From Bacteroidales bacterium (GTDB lineage Bacteria; Bacteroidota; Bacteroidia; Bacteroidales; UBA932): a DNA stretch of 53,866 bases. The notes beneath the pieces were generated by a model, which was given only the letters and a program-made list of their open reading frames with translations, ran no database searches and had not been told where the DNA came from. A program made the translations under genes and the position numbers. The first letter of the stretch is position 1. Every line of letters begins with the position of its first letter. The stretch is from the NCBI GenBank assembly GCA_017458265.1, contig JAFTFV010000029.1, positions 1-53,866 on the forward strand. The letters are read 5' to 3'. Shown here one piece after another: positions 25,971 to 33,348 of this stretch.

Positions 25971-27153
25971 GGACTCCCAGTTCCTTGCCTACCTTTATAA
26001 AGGCAGCGATAGCCTTGTCCAGGTGAGCCCTGTTGTGGGCGGCGGAAAGCTGCACACGGATGCGGGCCTGTCCCTGAGGGACCACGGGATAGTAGAATCC
26101 TGTAACGAAAATGCCTTCTTCTGCCATTCTGGCAGCGAATTTCTGTGACAGAGGAGCATCATATAGCATAACTGCGCAGATGGCACTCTGAGTGGGCTTG
26201 ATGTCAAAGCCTGCGGCCATCATCTTCTCACGGAAGTAAACCACATTCTCCATGAGTTTGGTGTGGAGTTCGTCAGATTCTTCGAGAATGTTGAAGGTCT
26301 CGATTCCGGCGGCTGCAATCATAGGAGGGATGGAGTTGGAGAAGAGGTAGGGACGGGAACGCTGGCGGAGCATGTCGATAATCTCCTTTCGGCCGGTGGT
26401 GAAACCGCCAACGGCACCGCCGAAGGCCTTTCCAAGGGTGCCGGTGAAGATGTCGATGCGGCCGTAGCAGTTGAATTTCTCTGCAACGCCGCGGCCGTGC
26501 TCACCAACTACACCTGCGCTGTGACTCTCATCCACCATTACAAGGGCATCGTACTTTTCGGCAAGGTCGCAGATCTTGTCCATAGGTGCCACGTTGCCGT
26601 CCATGGAGAAGACGCCGTCGGTGACGATGATGCGATAACGGCACTTCTGAGCTTCCTGAAGCTTGGCTTCGAGGTCTGCCATGTCTGCATTGGCATAACG
26701 GAAACGCTGTGCTTTGCAGAGACGGACGCCGTCGATGATTGAGGCGTGGTTCAGGGAGTCTGAAATGATGGCGTCATCGGCAGTGAAAAGAGGTTCGAAA
26801 ACGCCGCCGTTGGCATCGAAGCAGGCGGCATAGAGGATTGTGTCTTCCGTGTGGAAGAACTTGGAAACCCTGGCTTCAAGTTCCTTATGGAGATCCTGGG
26901 TACCGCAGATGAAGCGGACCGATGACATTCCGTATCCGCGGCCGTCCATTGCTTTCTTTGCTGCGGCAGCCAGCCTTGCGTTGTCACTCAGGCCAAGGTA
27001 ATTGTTGGCACAGAAATTAAGGGCCTTGGAGCCGTCCTGAAGGGTAATTTCGGCGCTCTGGGGCGATGTGATGATACGTTCTTTCTTGTAAAGTCCTGCA
27101 TTTTCAATGCTTTGAAGTTCCTGCTGCAGGTGCTGCTGAAATTTTCCGTACAT
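25963..27153 (-). CDS. kbl: Glycine C-acetyltransferase (2-amino-3-ketobutyrate CoA ligase)
   Basis: 396 residues of the PLP-dependent alpha-oxoamine synthase family. Signatures: NNYLGLSDNARL (about 54-65), DESHSAGVVGEHGRG, and the PLP-lysine segment TGTLGKAFGGAVGG (about 238-251). It cleaves 2-amino-3-ketobutyrate with CoA to glycine and acetyl-CoA, the second step of threonine breakdown. The start at MYGKFQQ matches the family; the open frame continues 106 codons upstream, but that part crosses the promoter and the divergent tdh gene. It is paired head to head with the threonine dehydrogenase. Confidence 0.95.
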   Translation of the reverse strand: MYGKFQQHLQQELQSIENAGLYKKERIITSPQSAEITLQDGSKALNFCANNYLGLSDNARLAAAAKKAMDGRGYGMSSVRFICGTQDLHKELEARVSKFFHTEDTILYAACFDANGGVFEPLFTADDAIISDSLNHASIIDGVRLCKAQRFRYANADMADLEAKLQEAQKCRYRIIVTDGVFSMDGNVAPMDKICDLAEKYDALVMVDESHSAGVVGEHGRGVAEKFNCYGRIDIFTGTLGKAFGGAVGGFTTGRKEIIDMLRQRSRPYLFSNSIPPMIAAAGIETFNILEESDELHTKLMENVVYFREKMMAAGFDIKPTQSAICAVMLYDAPLSQKFAARMAEEGIFVTGFYYPVVPQGQARIRVQLSAAHNRAHLDKAIAAFIKVGKELGVLK

Positions 27154-27174
27154 GGTCAAAAGTTTTTGTGTCGT

Positions 27175-27182
27175 CAAATTTA
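27175..27182 (-). promoter_or_regulatory. -7 element for kbl
   Basis: TAAATTTG on the minus strand, 21 bases before the kbl start, with a TTTG-like box about 22 bases further. Confidence 0.5.
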
Positions 27183-27216
27183 GCAAAATAATGTTGATTT
27201 TATACAAAAAAGCCGT

Positions 27217-27224
27217 TAAATTTG
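27217..27224 (+). promoter_or_regulatory. -7 element for tdh
   Basis: TAAATTTG, 29 bases before the tdh start, with GTTG 20 bases upstream as a -33 box. Confidence 0.55.
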
Positions 27225-27253
27225 CGAAATAGAAAGTAACAAACCGCATTGTA

Positions 27254-28207
27254 ATGACAAACGTACTAGTAATAGGGTCCACAGGACAGATTGGCTCGGA
27301 GCTCACTATGAAGATCCGTCGGGAAATTCCCGGCAGCACAGTTGTCGCCGGATACATCCCCGGCGCAGAACCAAAAGGCGAACTCCTTGAAAGCGGCCCG
27401 GCAGAGATTGCCGACGTCAGAGATGCAAAAGCCCTTTCCGACATCGTCTCCAAATACAAGATTGACACCATCTACAATCTCGCGGCGCTGCTCTCCGCAG
27501 TGGCAGAGCGAAAGCCCCTCCTCGCATGGGACATCCAGATGAACGGTCTTCTGAACATACTTGAAGTTGCCCGCGAAAAGGGCGTTGCAGTTTTCACTCC
27601 TTCATCCATCGGTTCCTTCGGCCCGGAGACTCCCCATCAGGGAACGCCCCAGGACACCATCCAGCGCCCCAGGTCAATGTATGGGGTTACAAAGGTGGCC
27701 ACAGAACTTCTGAGCGACTATTATTTCCATAAATATGGAGTGGATACCCGTTCGGTCCGTTTCCCGGGTCTCATATCCTATACCACGCTTCCCGGCGGCG
27801 GCACCACAGACTACGCCGTGGAGGTATACTATTCTGCAGTGAAGGGAGAAGAATTCGTCTGCCCCATCGCTCCCGGTACATATATGGATATGATGTACAT
27901 GCCTGACGCCCTCAAGGCCGCCGTAGACCTCATGCAGGCCGATCCTTCCCGCCTCAAGCACCGCAATTCCTTCAACATCGCATCCATGAGTTTCGAACCC
28001 GAACAACTCTTCGCAAAGATCCGCGAATATGTCCCCGGTCTCCGCGTCCGCTACGAGGTAGATCCGGTCCGCCAGGCAATCGCCACATCATGGCCGGACA
28101 GCATGGACGACAGCTGCGCCCGCGAAGAATGGGGTTGGAAACCGTCATTCACCCTTGACCAGATGACACAGGATATGCTGCTTCACCTGAGAGAAAAGCT
28201 TTTGTAA
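27254..28207 (+). CDS. tdh: SDR-type L-threonine 3-dehydrogenase
   Basis: 317 residues with an N-terminal Rossmann motif VIGSTGQIGSEL and the extended-SDR catalytic set: Ser near TPSSIGSFGP and YGVTK (about 142-146). The GLISYTTLPGGGTTDYAV segment is characteristic of the NAD-dependent threonine dehydrogenases of the epimerase-like type, unrelated to the zinc enzyme of E. coli. It oxidises threonine to 2-amino-3-ketobutyrate, the substrate of Kbl encoded divergently 100 bases away. Other epimerase functions are less likely given this pairing. Confidence 0.9.
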   Translation: MTNVLVIGSTGQIGSELTMKIRREIPGSTVVAGYIPGAEPKGELLESGPAEIADVRDAKALSDIVSKYKIDTIYNLAALLSAVAERKPLLAWDIQMNGLLNILEVAREKGVAVFTPSSIGSFGPETPHQGTPQDTIQRPRSMYGVTKVATELLSDYYFHKYGVDTRSVRFPGLISYTTLPGGGTTDYAVEVYYSAVKGEEFVCPIAPGTYMDMMYMPDALKAAVDLMQADPSRLKHRNSFNIASMSFEPEQLFAKIREYVPGLRVRYEVDPVRQAIATSWPDSMDDSCAREEWGWKPSFTLDQMTQDMLLHLREKLL

Positions 28208-28313
28208 TCGTTTGTATTTTATATAGAGATAATATTTATAATAATTTTCACAACTGATAATCAATAGATTAGCATATTTTTTAAAAAATATTCAAAAAAA
28301 ACTTTATAAAAAA
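28208..28313 (+). other. AT-rich DNA before small RNA B
   Basis: About 100 bases of very AT-rich sequence with A- and T-tracts, directly upstream of an exact promoter. It may act as an upstream activating region; no gene is seen. Confidence 0.4.
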
Positions 28314-28344
28314 TTTGCAAATCAAAGAAATTGTCGTACCTTTG
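28314..28344 (+). promoter_or_regulatory. Promoter of small RNA B
   Basis: TTTG at 28314-28317, 19 bases, then TACCTTTG at 28337-28344: an exact consensus match, preceded by a strongly AT-rich stretch. Confidence 0.7.
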
Positions 28345-28349
28345 TATCC

Positions 28350-28466
28350 GGATTGAGGAAGTAAGGGTTCTCCTCACGGAATCAATCTATTGGTTATTAG
28401 TTTTAGTGTTATTAATTATGTGGTTAGTAGGAGCGTCCGCCTGTGAAGGCCGACGCTTTCTGTTTT
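28350..28466 (+). ncRNA. Predicted ~115-nt small RNA B
   Basis: A short unit bounded by an exact promoter and a terminator hairpin. The 5' part folds as GATT-GAGGA, loop, TCCTC-acgg-AATC (28351-28384). A G/U-rich single-stranded middle follows (28390-28431), then the terminator stem. No known family (6S, SRP, tmRNA) was recognised. The G/U-rich middle is partly complementary to small RNA A. Confidence 0.55.
28432..28466 (+). terminator. Terminator of small RNA B
   Basis: AGCGTC-C-GCC, loop TGTGAA, GGC-C-GACGCT, followed by TTCTGTTTT. Confidence 0.75.
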
Positions 28467-28495
28467 ATATATAGTCTCAGACCATCCGGACATAC

Positions 28496-28520
28496 AAAAA
28501 AAGGCGCCATCGAAGGCGCC
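28496..28520 (-). terminator. Terminator of tRNA-Cys
   Basis: On the minus strand GGCGCC, six-base loop, GGCGCC, then seven T. It lies five bases after the tRNA. Confidence 0.85.
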
Positions 28521-28525
28521 TGATG

Positions 28526-28596
28526 AGGTGCGAAGCGGAATCGAACCGCTGTAGCAGGTTTTGCAGACCTGTGCCTGACCACTCGGCCATCGCACC
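28526..28596 (-). tRNA. tRNA-Cys (GCA)
   Basis: 71 bases on the minus strand. The acceptor stem GGTGCGA/TCGCACC, D arm GCCGAGTGGTCAGGC, anticodon arm CAGGT-CTGCAAA-ACCTG with anticodon GCA, and T arm AGCGG-TTCGATT-CCGCT all pair. The discriminator base is U, as expected for cysteine. CCA is not encoded. Confidence 0.97.
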
Positions 28597-28607
28597 GTAA
28601 GGGAATG

Positions 28608-28638
28608 CAAAGTTAAACCCTTTTTTGGAATATACAAA
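28608..28638 (-). promoter_or_regulatory. Promoter of tRNA-Cys
   Basis: On the minus strand TTTG, 19 bases, TAACTTTG, ending 11 bases before the mature tRNA. Exact consensus. Confidence 0.75.
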
Positions 28639-28639
28639 A

Positions 28640-29107
28640 TTATTTTTCCGGCTTCTTCTTGTTGAAGATTACGAACTCCGACATATAGAAATTGAAGAGT
28701 CCGGAGAAGCACAGACCTATCATGTTACAGATCACAGGCTCGAAGGAGTTGTCCTGCAGCCAGTCCAGGCTCACGAACAGGAAGTGGACGCCCTGCATGA
28801 CTATGAACTTTATGATGAAGGCCCCTACCCCGGCGGCATTGTAACCTGCAAAATGACGCCAGAAGGACCTTGCGCCACGATAGGAAACCCTTTCCTTCCA
28901 GACGAAGAAGTACGCGATGACGAAATTGGTCATTGCCGCAACTTCGAAGGAAATGACCGGAGCAATCCAGAAGCTGCCCCAGTAGTTCCCGCTGAAGACA
29001 TAATGAGACAGAATCCAGTGAAGTCCCAGATCGACAATGGTTCCCGCCAACGATGTCAGCGAAAACAGTATAAGTTTTTGGAGGATTTCCCTAAAGCTTC
29101 TGCTCAT
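28640..29107 (-). CDS. GtrA-like membrane protein
   Basis: 155 residues with four membrane helices, starting MSRSFREILQKLILFSL. The GtrA fold shows in SLAGTIVDLGLHWIL, the conserved TNFVIAYFFVWKERVSYR in helix two, and LFNFYMSEFVIFNKK at the end. GtrA proteins are thought to move undecaprenyl-linked sugars across the inner membrane; no glycosyltransferase partner lies nearby. A longer start at 29179 is possible in frame but would begin upstream of the TATCTTTG promoter element, which ends eight bases before this ATG. Confidence 0.85.
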   Translation of the reverse strand: MSRSFREILQKLILFSLTSLAGTIVDLGLHWILSHYVFSGNYWGSFWIAPVISFEVAAMTNFVIAYFFVWKERVSYRGARSFWRHFAGYNAAGVGAFIIKFIVMQGVHFLFVSLDWLQDNSFEPVICNMIGLCFSGLFNFYMSEFVIFNKKKPEK

Positions 29108-29115
29108 AGTAAAGA

Positions 29116-29123
29116 CAAAGATA
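29116..29123 (-). promoter_or_regulatory. -7 element for the GtrA gene
   Basis: TATCTTTG on the minus strand, eight bases before the ATG. Confidence 0.45.
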
Positions 29124-29127
29124 CAAT

Positions 29128-29135
29128 TATTTTTG
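29128..29135 (+). promoter_or_regulatory. -7 element for the acyltransferase pair
   Basis: TATTTTTG on the plus strand, back to back with the GtrA element. It favours the ATG at 29187 for the first acyltransferase, since earlier ATGs would lie at or before the transcript start. Confidence 0.5.
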
Positions 29136-29186
29136 GGAATGTCAGCATTTTCATCTAAATTAGCACCACTAAAACCCAAACCCGAA

Positions 29187-29993
29187 ATGCCCGACTATAC
29201 TATCAGTGTCGAGAAAATGTTCAAGGCGAAGTTCGGCCCCAAAACGCCGAAGCTTCTCATAAGCCTTGGCCGCAAACTCCTCCACGAAGAGTGGCTGAAT
29301 GACTTCTTCCGCAAGGGTTATACCGGTGTGGAATTTGCCGAACAGACGCTCAAGTATCTGAATGTCACAATCAACGTCGAAGGTCTCGAGAACCTGAAGA
29401 AAGACGGTACCATCTATACCATCTCCGGCAACCATGCCCTTGGCGGAATCGACGCCATTACGATGGTAGCTGTTTTCGGCCGGTATTTTGACGGCAACAT
29501 CAAGTGCATGGTGAACGATTTCCTCATGAACCTCCACCAGCTGGACGGCTTCATGATTGCCGTAAACAAGGTATCGCACGTTCAGGCCCGTGAACTAGCC
29601 AGGGAGACAGATGAAATCTACTCATCAGACAGTCAGATTTTCATGTTCCCTGCCGGCAAAGTCTCCAGGAGGATAAAGGGAAAGATTCAGGACGACGTCT
29701 GGACCAAGACCTTCCTCACAAAGAGCGTAAAATTCCACCGGGATATTGTGCCGATGCACTTTTACGGCAAGAACACATGGCGATTCTACTTCGTTGACTG
29801 GATTGGAAAGGTTACCGGCATCAACAAGAAGTTCCCCCTTGCAATGGCCCTTCTCGTAGACGAACTCTACCGCGCCCAGGGGAACACCTACAGGCTTGTC
29901 ATCGGCGAACCTATTCCATGGAGTCATTTCGACAATTCCAGACGCCCCGCAGAATGGGCACAATGGGTGAGGGAGAAAGTGTACGAATTATGA
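29187..29993 (+). CDS. PlsC-like O-acyltransferase, GlsA-like
   Basis: 268 residues. The acyltransferase block I is SGNHALGGIDAIT (an NH-x5-D form as in glycine-lipid acyltransferases), followed by KCMVNDFLMNL, FPAGKVSRR (block III) and IVPMHFYGKN (block IV). It overlaps the next gene, a GNAT/OlsB-like acyltransferase, by ATGA. In Bacteroides a GNAT N-acyltransferase (GlsB) and a PlsC-like O-acyltransferase (GlsA) together make glycine lipids: GlsB acylates glycine and GlsA adds the second fatty acid. That role is inferred here from the pairing; ordinary phospholipid acylation remains possible. Confidence 0.82.
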   Translation: MPDYTISVEKMFKAKFGPKTPKLLISLGRKLLHEEWLNDFFRKGYTGVEFAEQTLKYLNVTINVEGLENLKKDGTIYTISGNHALGGIDAITMVAVFGRYFDGNIKCMVNDFLMNLHQLDGFMIAVNKVSHVQARELARETDEIYSSDSQIFMFPAGKVSRRIKGKIQDDVWTKTFLTKSVKFHRDIVPMHFYGKNTWRFYFVDWIGKVTGINKKFPLAMALLVDELYRAQGNTYRLVIGEPIPWSHFDNSRRPAEWAQWVREKVYEL

Positions 29994-30976
29994 AAACAAT
30001 CATCCCCCCTGTAGACAAGGCCCTGCTGAAGGCCGAACTCAATGAAAAGACATTCCTGCGTGAGACCAACCGTGCAGGGAATCACCTGTATGTCGTTGGC
30101 CCAGAATCCGTGAACGTAATCAGGGAAATCGGCAGGCTTCGCGAAATAGCTTTCAGGGATGGCGGCGGCGGAACCGGCGAAGAGCTGGACAGCGACCAGT
30201 TCGACACAGACCCCGCATACGGCTACAGGCAGCTTGTTCTATGGGACCCGGAGGCCGAAGAAATCATCGGCGGATACCGCTTCTGCCTGTGCGACAAGGC
30301 GGTTTACACAAGGGAAGGCCAGCCCATCCTGACATCGTCCCACATGTTCGAATTCTCCAGGAGATTCCTGAACGATATCCTGCCATATACGCTTGAACTG
30401 GGCCGCTCCTTCATTTCCCTGGATTACCAGAGTTCCAAGGCCGGCTCCAAAATGCTCTACGCGCTGGACAACCTCTTTGACGGAATCGCCGCGCTGGGCG
30501 TGCTGTACCAGAGCCGCATCAAGTTCCTCTTCGGCAAGATGACCATATACAAGGAGTACCCTAAGGAAGCACGTGAGATGATCATGGTATTCCTCAAGAA
30601 GTACTTCGGCAAGGGCAGCCGCCTCATCCACATCCGTAAGGAAGTGAAGGTAGAGAGCCCAAAGAGGTACTCAAGACTCTTCAAGACTGGGAATTTCAAG
30701 GAAGACTACAAGATTCTCAAGGCAGAAGTCATGAAATACGGCGTTTCAATTCCGCCGCTGGTGAACACCTACATGAACCTCTCCCCTACCATGATATATT
30801 TCGGAACCGGCATAAATGACGAGTTCGGAGACATCTATGATTCGGGTATACTACTCGCCTTCGACGAACTGTATCCGGAAAAGATTGACAGGCACTCCAA
30901 GTCCTTTGCACGCCAGGGCCTGAGGAAGATAAAGGCCATCCTCAAGAATTTCCAGAAAATTCACAAGGTAAAGTAG
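29990..30976 (+). CDS. GNAT/'hemolysin' N-acyltransferase, GlsB/OlsB-like
   Basis: 328 residues, starting MKTIIPPVDKALL inside the stop of the previous gene. The acyl-ACP-dependent N-acyltransferase fold (OlsB type, often mislabelled hemolysin) shows in IREIGRLREIAFRDGGGGTG, LVLWDPEAEEIIGGYRFC, FEFSRRFL and TLELGRSFISLDYQ, with a C-terminal extension typical of the Bacteroidota form. OlsB acylates ornithine and GlsB acylates glycine with a 3-hydroxy fatty acid. Glycine is favoured because the Bacteroidota homologue GlsB acts on it; sequence alone cannot separate the two. Confidence 0.82.
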   Translation: MKTIIPPVDKALLKAELNEKTFLRETNRAGNHLYVVGPESVNVIREIGRLREIAFRDGGGGTGEELDSDQFDTDPAYGYRQLVLWDPEAEEIIGGYRFCLCDKAVYTREGQPILTSSHMFEFSRRFLNDILPYTLELGRSFISLDYQSSKAGSKMLYALDNLFDGIAALGVLYQSRIKFLFGKMTIYKEYPKEAREMIMVFLKKYFGKGSRLIHIRKEVKVESPKRYSRLFKTGNFKEDYKILKAEVMKYGVSIPPLVNTYMNLSPTMIYFGTGINDEFGDIYDSGILLAFDELYPEKIDRHSKSFARQGLRKIKAILKNFQKIHKVK

Positions 30977-30977
30977 G

Positions 30978-31682
30978 CTACTGTCTCACCGTGACATGGA
31001 AGCAGGTCTGCTTCCTTTCATATTTCACATAACACTCCTTGCGGTCGTGAAGGTCTTTCAGGACTTGTGAAAGCACGGCCCGAAGGTACTCAGGAGGCAC
31101 ATCTTCGTATGGACGGCCGCGAAGGTCGGGGACCTTCACATAATGCCAGTAGGATATATCGAAAGTGGTTCCGTAGCGGTGAGTGGAATTCTCGGAAGCA
31201 TTGGTATTGCCTCTTCTGAGCTTTTTCACATCCTCTTCGGTCCTAAGTACGGATGTAATGACAAGCTTATTGGGATTCAGTCCCTTGGAGGCAAGCGAGT
31301 CCAGGAAGTTTGTACCTATCCTGTCCAGAAGTTCCTTGGCACCCGGAATCAGATATGGAATGGAATGCGTCAGAGAATCGATTACATAGGAATCCGTATC
31401 CTCAAGCCTGACCAGTTTCTTTTTGGCATGCTCGGCCGCATCCCGGTCTGCCACGGGCGGAACTCCTATGGCCTGTGCCATACGGAGCTGGACATCATTC
31501 AAATCTGCAAACTCCCTGGCAAATTTGACATCGTAGACCCGTTTGGGATGATTCTCGATAGGGCCCAAGGCAAGCCATCTTTTCTCCTGGACACACCCGC
31601 GTACAGACATGAAAGCCCATGCAATCAGCACCAGAAAGACCAAAAGAAAAGAAATACGGTAATAAGCAGATTTTTTCATCAT
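30978..31682 (-). CDS. DUF5715 protein, M15-peptidase-like
   Basis: 234 residues with an N-terminal membrane anchor (about 8-27) and a periplasmic domain. The segment SVLRTEEDVKKLRR, then STHRYGTTFDISY and the C-terminal TCFHVTV, gives the His-x6-Asp...His layout of zinc D,D-carboxypeptidases of the VanY/M15 group. A role in peptidoglycan trimming is inferred. The start is the first or second of two adjacent ATGs (31682 or 31679). A TATTTTTG element ends two bases before them, so the mRNA may be leaderless. It converges on the GlsB-like gene one base away. Confidence 0.78.
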   Translation of the reverse strand: MMKKSAYYRISFLLVFLVLIAWAFMSVRGCVQEKRWLALGPIENHPKRVYDVKFAREFADLNDVQLRMAQAIGVPPVADRDAAEHAKKKLVRLEDTDSYVIDSLTHSIPYLIPGAKELLDRIGTNFLDSLASKGLNPNKLVITSVLRTEEDVKKLRRGNTNASENSTHRYGTTFDISYWHYVKVPDLRGRPYEDVPPEYLRAVLSQVLKDLHDRKECYVKYERKQTCFHVTVRQ

Positions 31683-31684
31683 CG

Positions 31685-31692
31685 CAAAAATA
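31685..31692 (-). promoter_or_regulatory. -7 element for the DUF5715 gene
   Basis: TATTTTTG on the minus strand, two bases before the first ATG. No -33 match. Confidence 0.4.
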
Positions 31693-31723
31693 GCAAATAA
31701 TTGTCTTTTCTTAAAATCTTTAT

Positions 31724-31731
31724 TAATTTTG
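31724..31731 (+). promoter_or_regulatory. -7 element for the lipid operon
   Basis: TAATTTTG with ATTG 20 bases upstream, 36 bases before the first gene of the four-gene operon. Confidence 0.55.
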
Positions 31732-31767
31732 TAAGATATAGAATATATATAGTTCTATTATGATAAT

Positions 31768-32484
31768 ATGAGTGAAGAAAATAAACAGGCAACACGAATC
31801 CAGACATCAATCCTCAACGGAATTGAAAAGAAAATCCTCGTCGCAATAGCGAAGAAACTCCCCTCCTGGGTAACTTCAGACATGCTCACTTTCGTGGGCT
31901 TTCTGGGCGCCCTTATCATTGCAGCCGGTTTTGCTCTCTCCAACCTTAATCTCAACTGGCTCTGGCTCACCTGCTTCGGCCTTTTTGTCAACTGGTTCGG
32001 AGATTCTCTCGACGGCAGTCTTGCCAGGGTACGCGGCACCCAGAGAAAGACTTATGGCTTTTACATCGACCACAACGTTGACGTCATCAACGAAACCATC
32101 ATGTTCGTCGGTGCAGGTACCAGCCCACTCGTGAACATGTCCTTCGCAATGCTGGCACTCGTAGCATACTTCATGCTCAGCGTCTACGTCTATATCAACT
32201 GCCATCTCAAGGGCGAGCACAAACTCACCTATGCCGGCCTCGGCCCCACTGAATTCCGCATCATCGTTGCCATAGTGTGCATCCTTTTCATGTACATTCC
32301 ATGGTTCACCGAATGGAAAAAGGACATCGTCCTCTTCCACAACCAGTTCAGCGTAGGTCTCTTCGACTATATAACAGTTGCTATCGCACTGCTCATCTTC
32401 GGATTCTATCTTGTGAGTTTCCTCAAGGATGCGGCATATTTCAAGAAGATAGACCCCATCAAGAAACCGGAAGACAACAAGTAG
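31768..32484 (+). CDS. CDP-alcohol phosphatidyltransferase family protein
   Basis: 238 residues with about six membrane helices. The family motif is complete: DGSLARVRG...GFYIDHNVD (about residues 76-99), the D-x2-G-x2-A-R-x8-G-x3-D-x3-D pattern that binds CDP-alcohol and metal. The enzyme joins a CDP-activated lipid or alcohol to a second alcohol in phospholipid head-group synthesis. Which one (phosphatidylglycerophosphate, an inositol lipid or another) cannot be read. It is first in an operon with an acyltransferase (3-base gap), an SDR and a DUF5686 barrel. Confidence 0.85.
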   Translation: MSEENKQATRIQTSILNGIEKKILVAIAKKLPSWVTSDMLTFVGFLGALIIAAGFALSNLNLNWLWLTCFGLFVNWFGDSLDGSLARVRGTQRKTYGFYIDHNVDVINETIMFVGAGTSPLVNMSFAMLALVAYFMLSVYVYINCHLKGEHKLTYAGLGPTEFRIIVAIVCILFMYIPWFTEWKKDIVLFHNQFSVGLFDYITVAIALLIFGFYLVSFLKDAAYFKKIDPIKKPEDNK

Positions 32485-32487
32485 GAA

Positions 32488-33348
32488 ATGGTCATTACAC
32501 CGGAACAGGCGCCGCAGCTTCATCCCATATTCGGCAAAAAGGGAGGAAAGGCCCTTTTCAAGTTTGGGCTCTGGCTCACAGGAATAAACAAGGTTAACTC
32601 CACGCACGAACACGTGGAGAAACTTGGCATTCCTCCCGGTCCTGATTTCGCAAAAGCCATTCTGGACGAACTAGGCGTAGATTTCCGGATTGGGAACGCC
32701 GACCGCCTTGAAAACCTTCCGGAAGGGCCATTCATATTCATCGCAAATCATATCTACGGCCACCTGGACGGCATATGCCTTGTAGACCTCTTCGGCCACA
32801 AGCGCCCGGAATCCAAGGTTATGGTAAACGAGTTCCTTATGTGGATCCATGGCCTTGCCCCCAGTTTCATATCCGTCAGCCCAACGACCAATGCCTCAAA
32901 AGGGACAACAGCCACCAGCATCAACGGCGTCAAAAACGCCCTCCTGCAGTTGCGCAGCGGTGCCCCCCTGGGCATTTTCCCTTCAGGTGCCGTTGCAGAC
33001 CTGAAGCCCCGGGAAGGATGGACAATCAGCGAAAGGGACTGGCAGGATGCCGCCATACGCCTCATCCGCAAGGCAAATGTGCCGATAGTGCCCGTCCGCT
33101 TTTTCGACTGCAACTCAAGGTTCTACTACCTCCTTGGCCTCATTGACTACCGCGTGCGTTTCATAAGGCTGTTCCACGAACTCACCAACAAGAGAGGGAC
33201 ATTCCCCCGCGTTGGTATAGGTGAGACCATAACAGTCGAACAGCAGAAGGCCGTTCCGGAGGAAGATTTCAAACAGTTTCTCAGGAGCAGCGTCTATGAC
33301 ATGCCCATGCCTGAAGAATTCATCAAACGTTCTGAATTATGGAAGTAA
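32488..33348 (+). CDS. Lysophospholipid acyltransferase family protein
   Basis: 286 residues. Acyltransferase block I FIANHIYGHLDGICL (about 86-100), substrate-region KVMVNEFLMWIHG, block III GIFPSGAVADLKP, block IV VPIVPVRFFDCNSRF. No clear membrane anchor. It is distinct from the GlsA-like gene 3 kb upstream. Its place between the CDP-alcohol transferase and the SDR suggests it acylates an intermediate of the same lipid route. It overlaps the SDR start by ten bases. Confidence 0.85.
   Translation: MVITPEQAPQLHPIFGKKGGKALFKFGLWLTGINKVNSTHEHVEKLGIPPGPDFAKAILDELGVDFRIGNADRLENLPEGPFIFIANHIYGHLDGICLVDLFGHKRPESKVMVNEFLMWIHGLAPSFISVSPTTNASKGTTATSINGVKNALLQLRSGAPLGIFPSGAVADLKPREGWTISERDWQDAAIRLIRKANVPIVPVRFFDCNSRFYYLLGLIDYRVRFIRLFHELTNKRGTFPRVGIGETITVEQQKAVPEEDFKQFLRSSVYDMPMPEEFIKRSELWK

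Noticed and set aside
27154-27471. In-frame upstream extension of kbl (106 extra codons)
   Set aside because: It crosses the kbl promoter and the start of the divergent tdh gene, and the residues do not resemble the family. MYGKFQQ is the natural start.
28418-28477. 18-codon frame over the terminator of small RNA B
   Set aside because: It would be translated straight through the terminator stem and has no ribosome site; probably chance.
29037-29186. Longer start for the GlsA-like acyltransferase
   Set aside because: It would begin inside the opposite-strand GtrA gene and upstream of the promoter element at 29128-29135; the family-like part begins at 29187.
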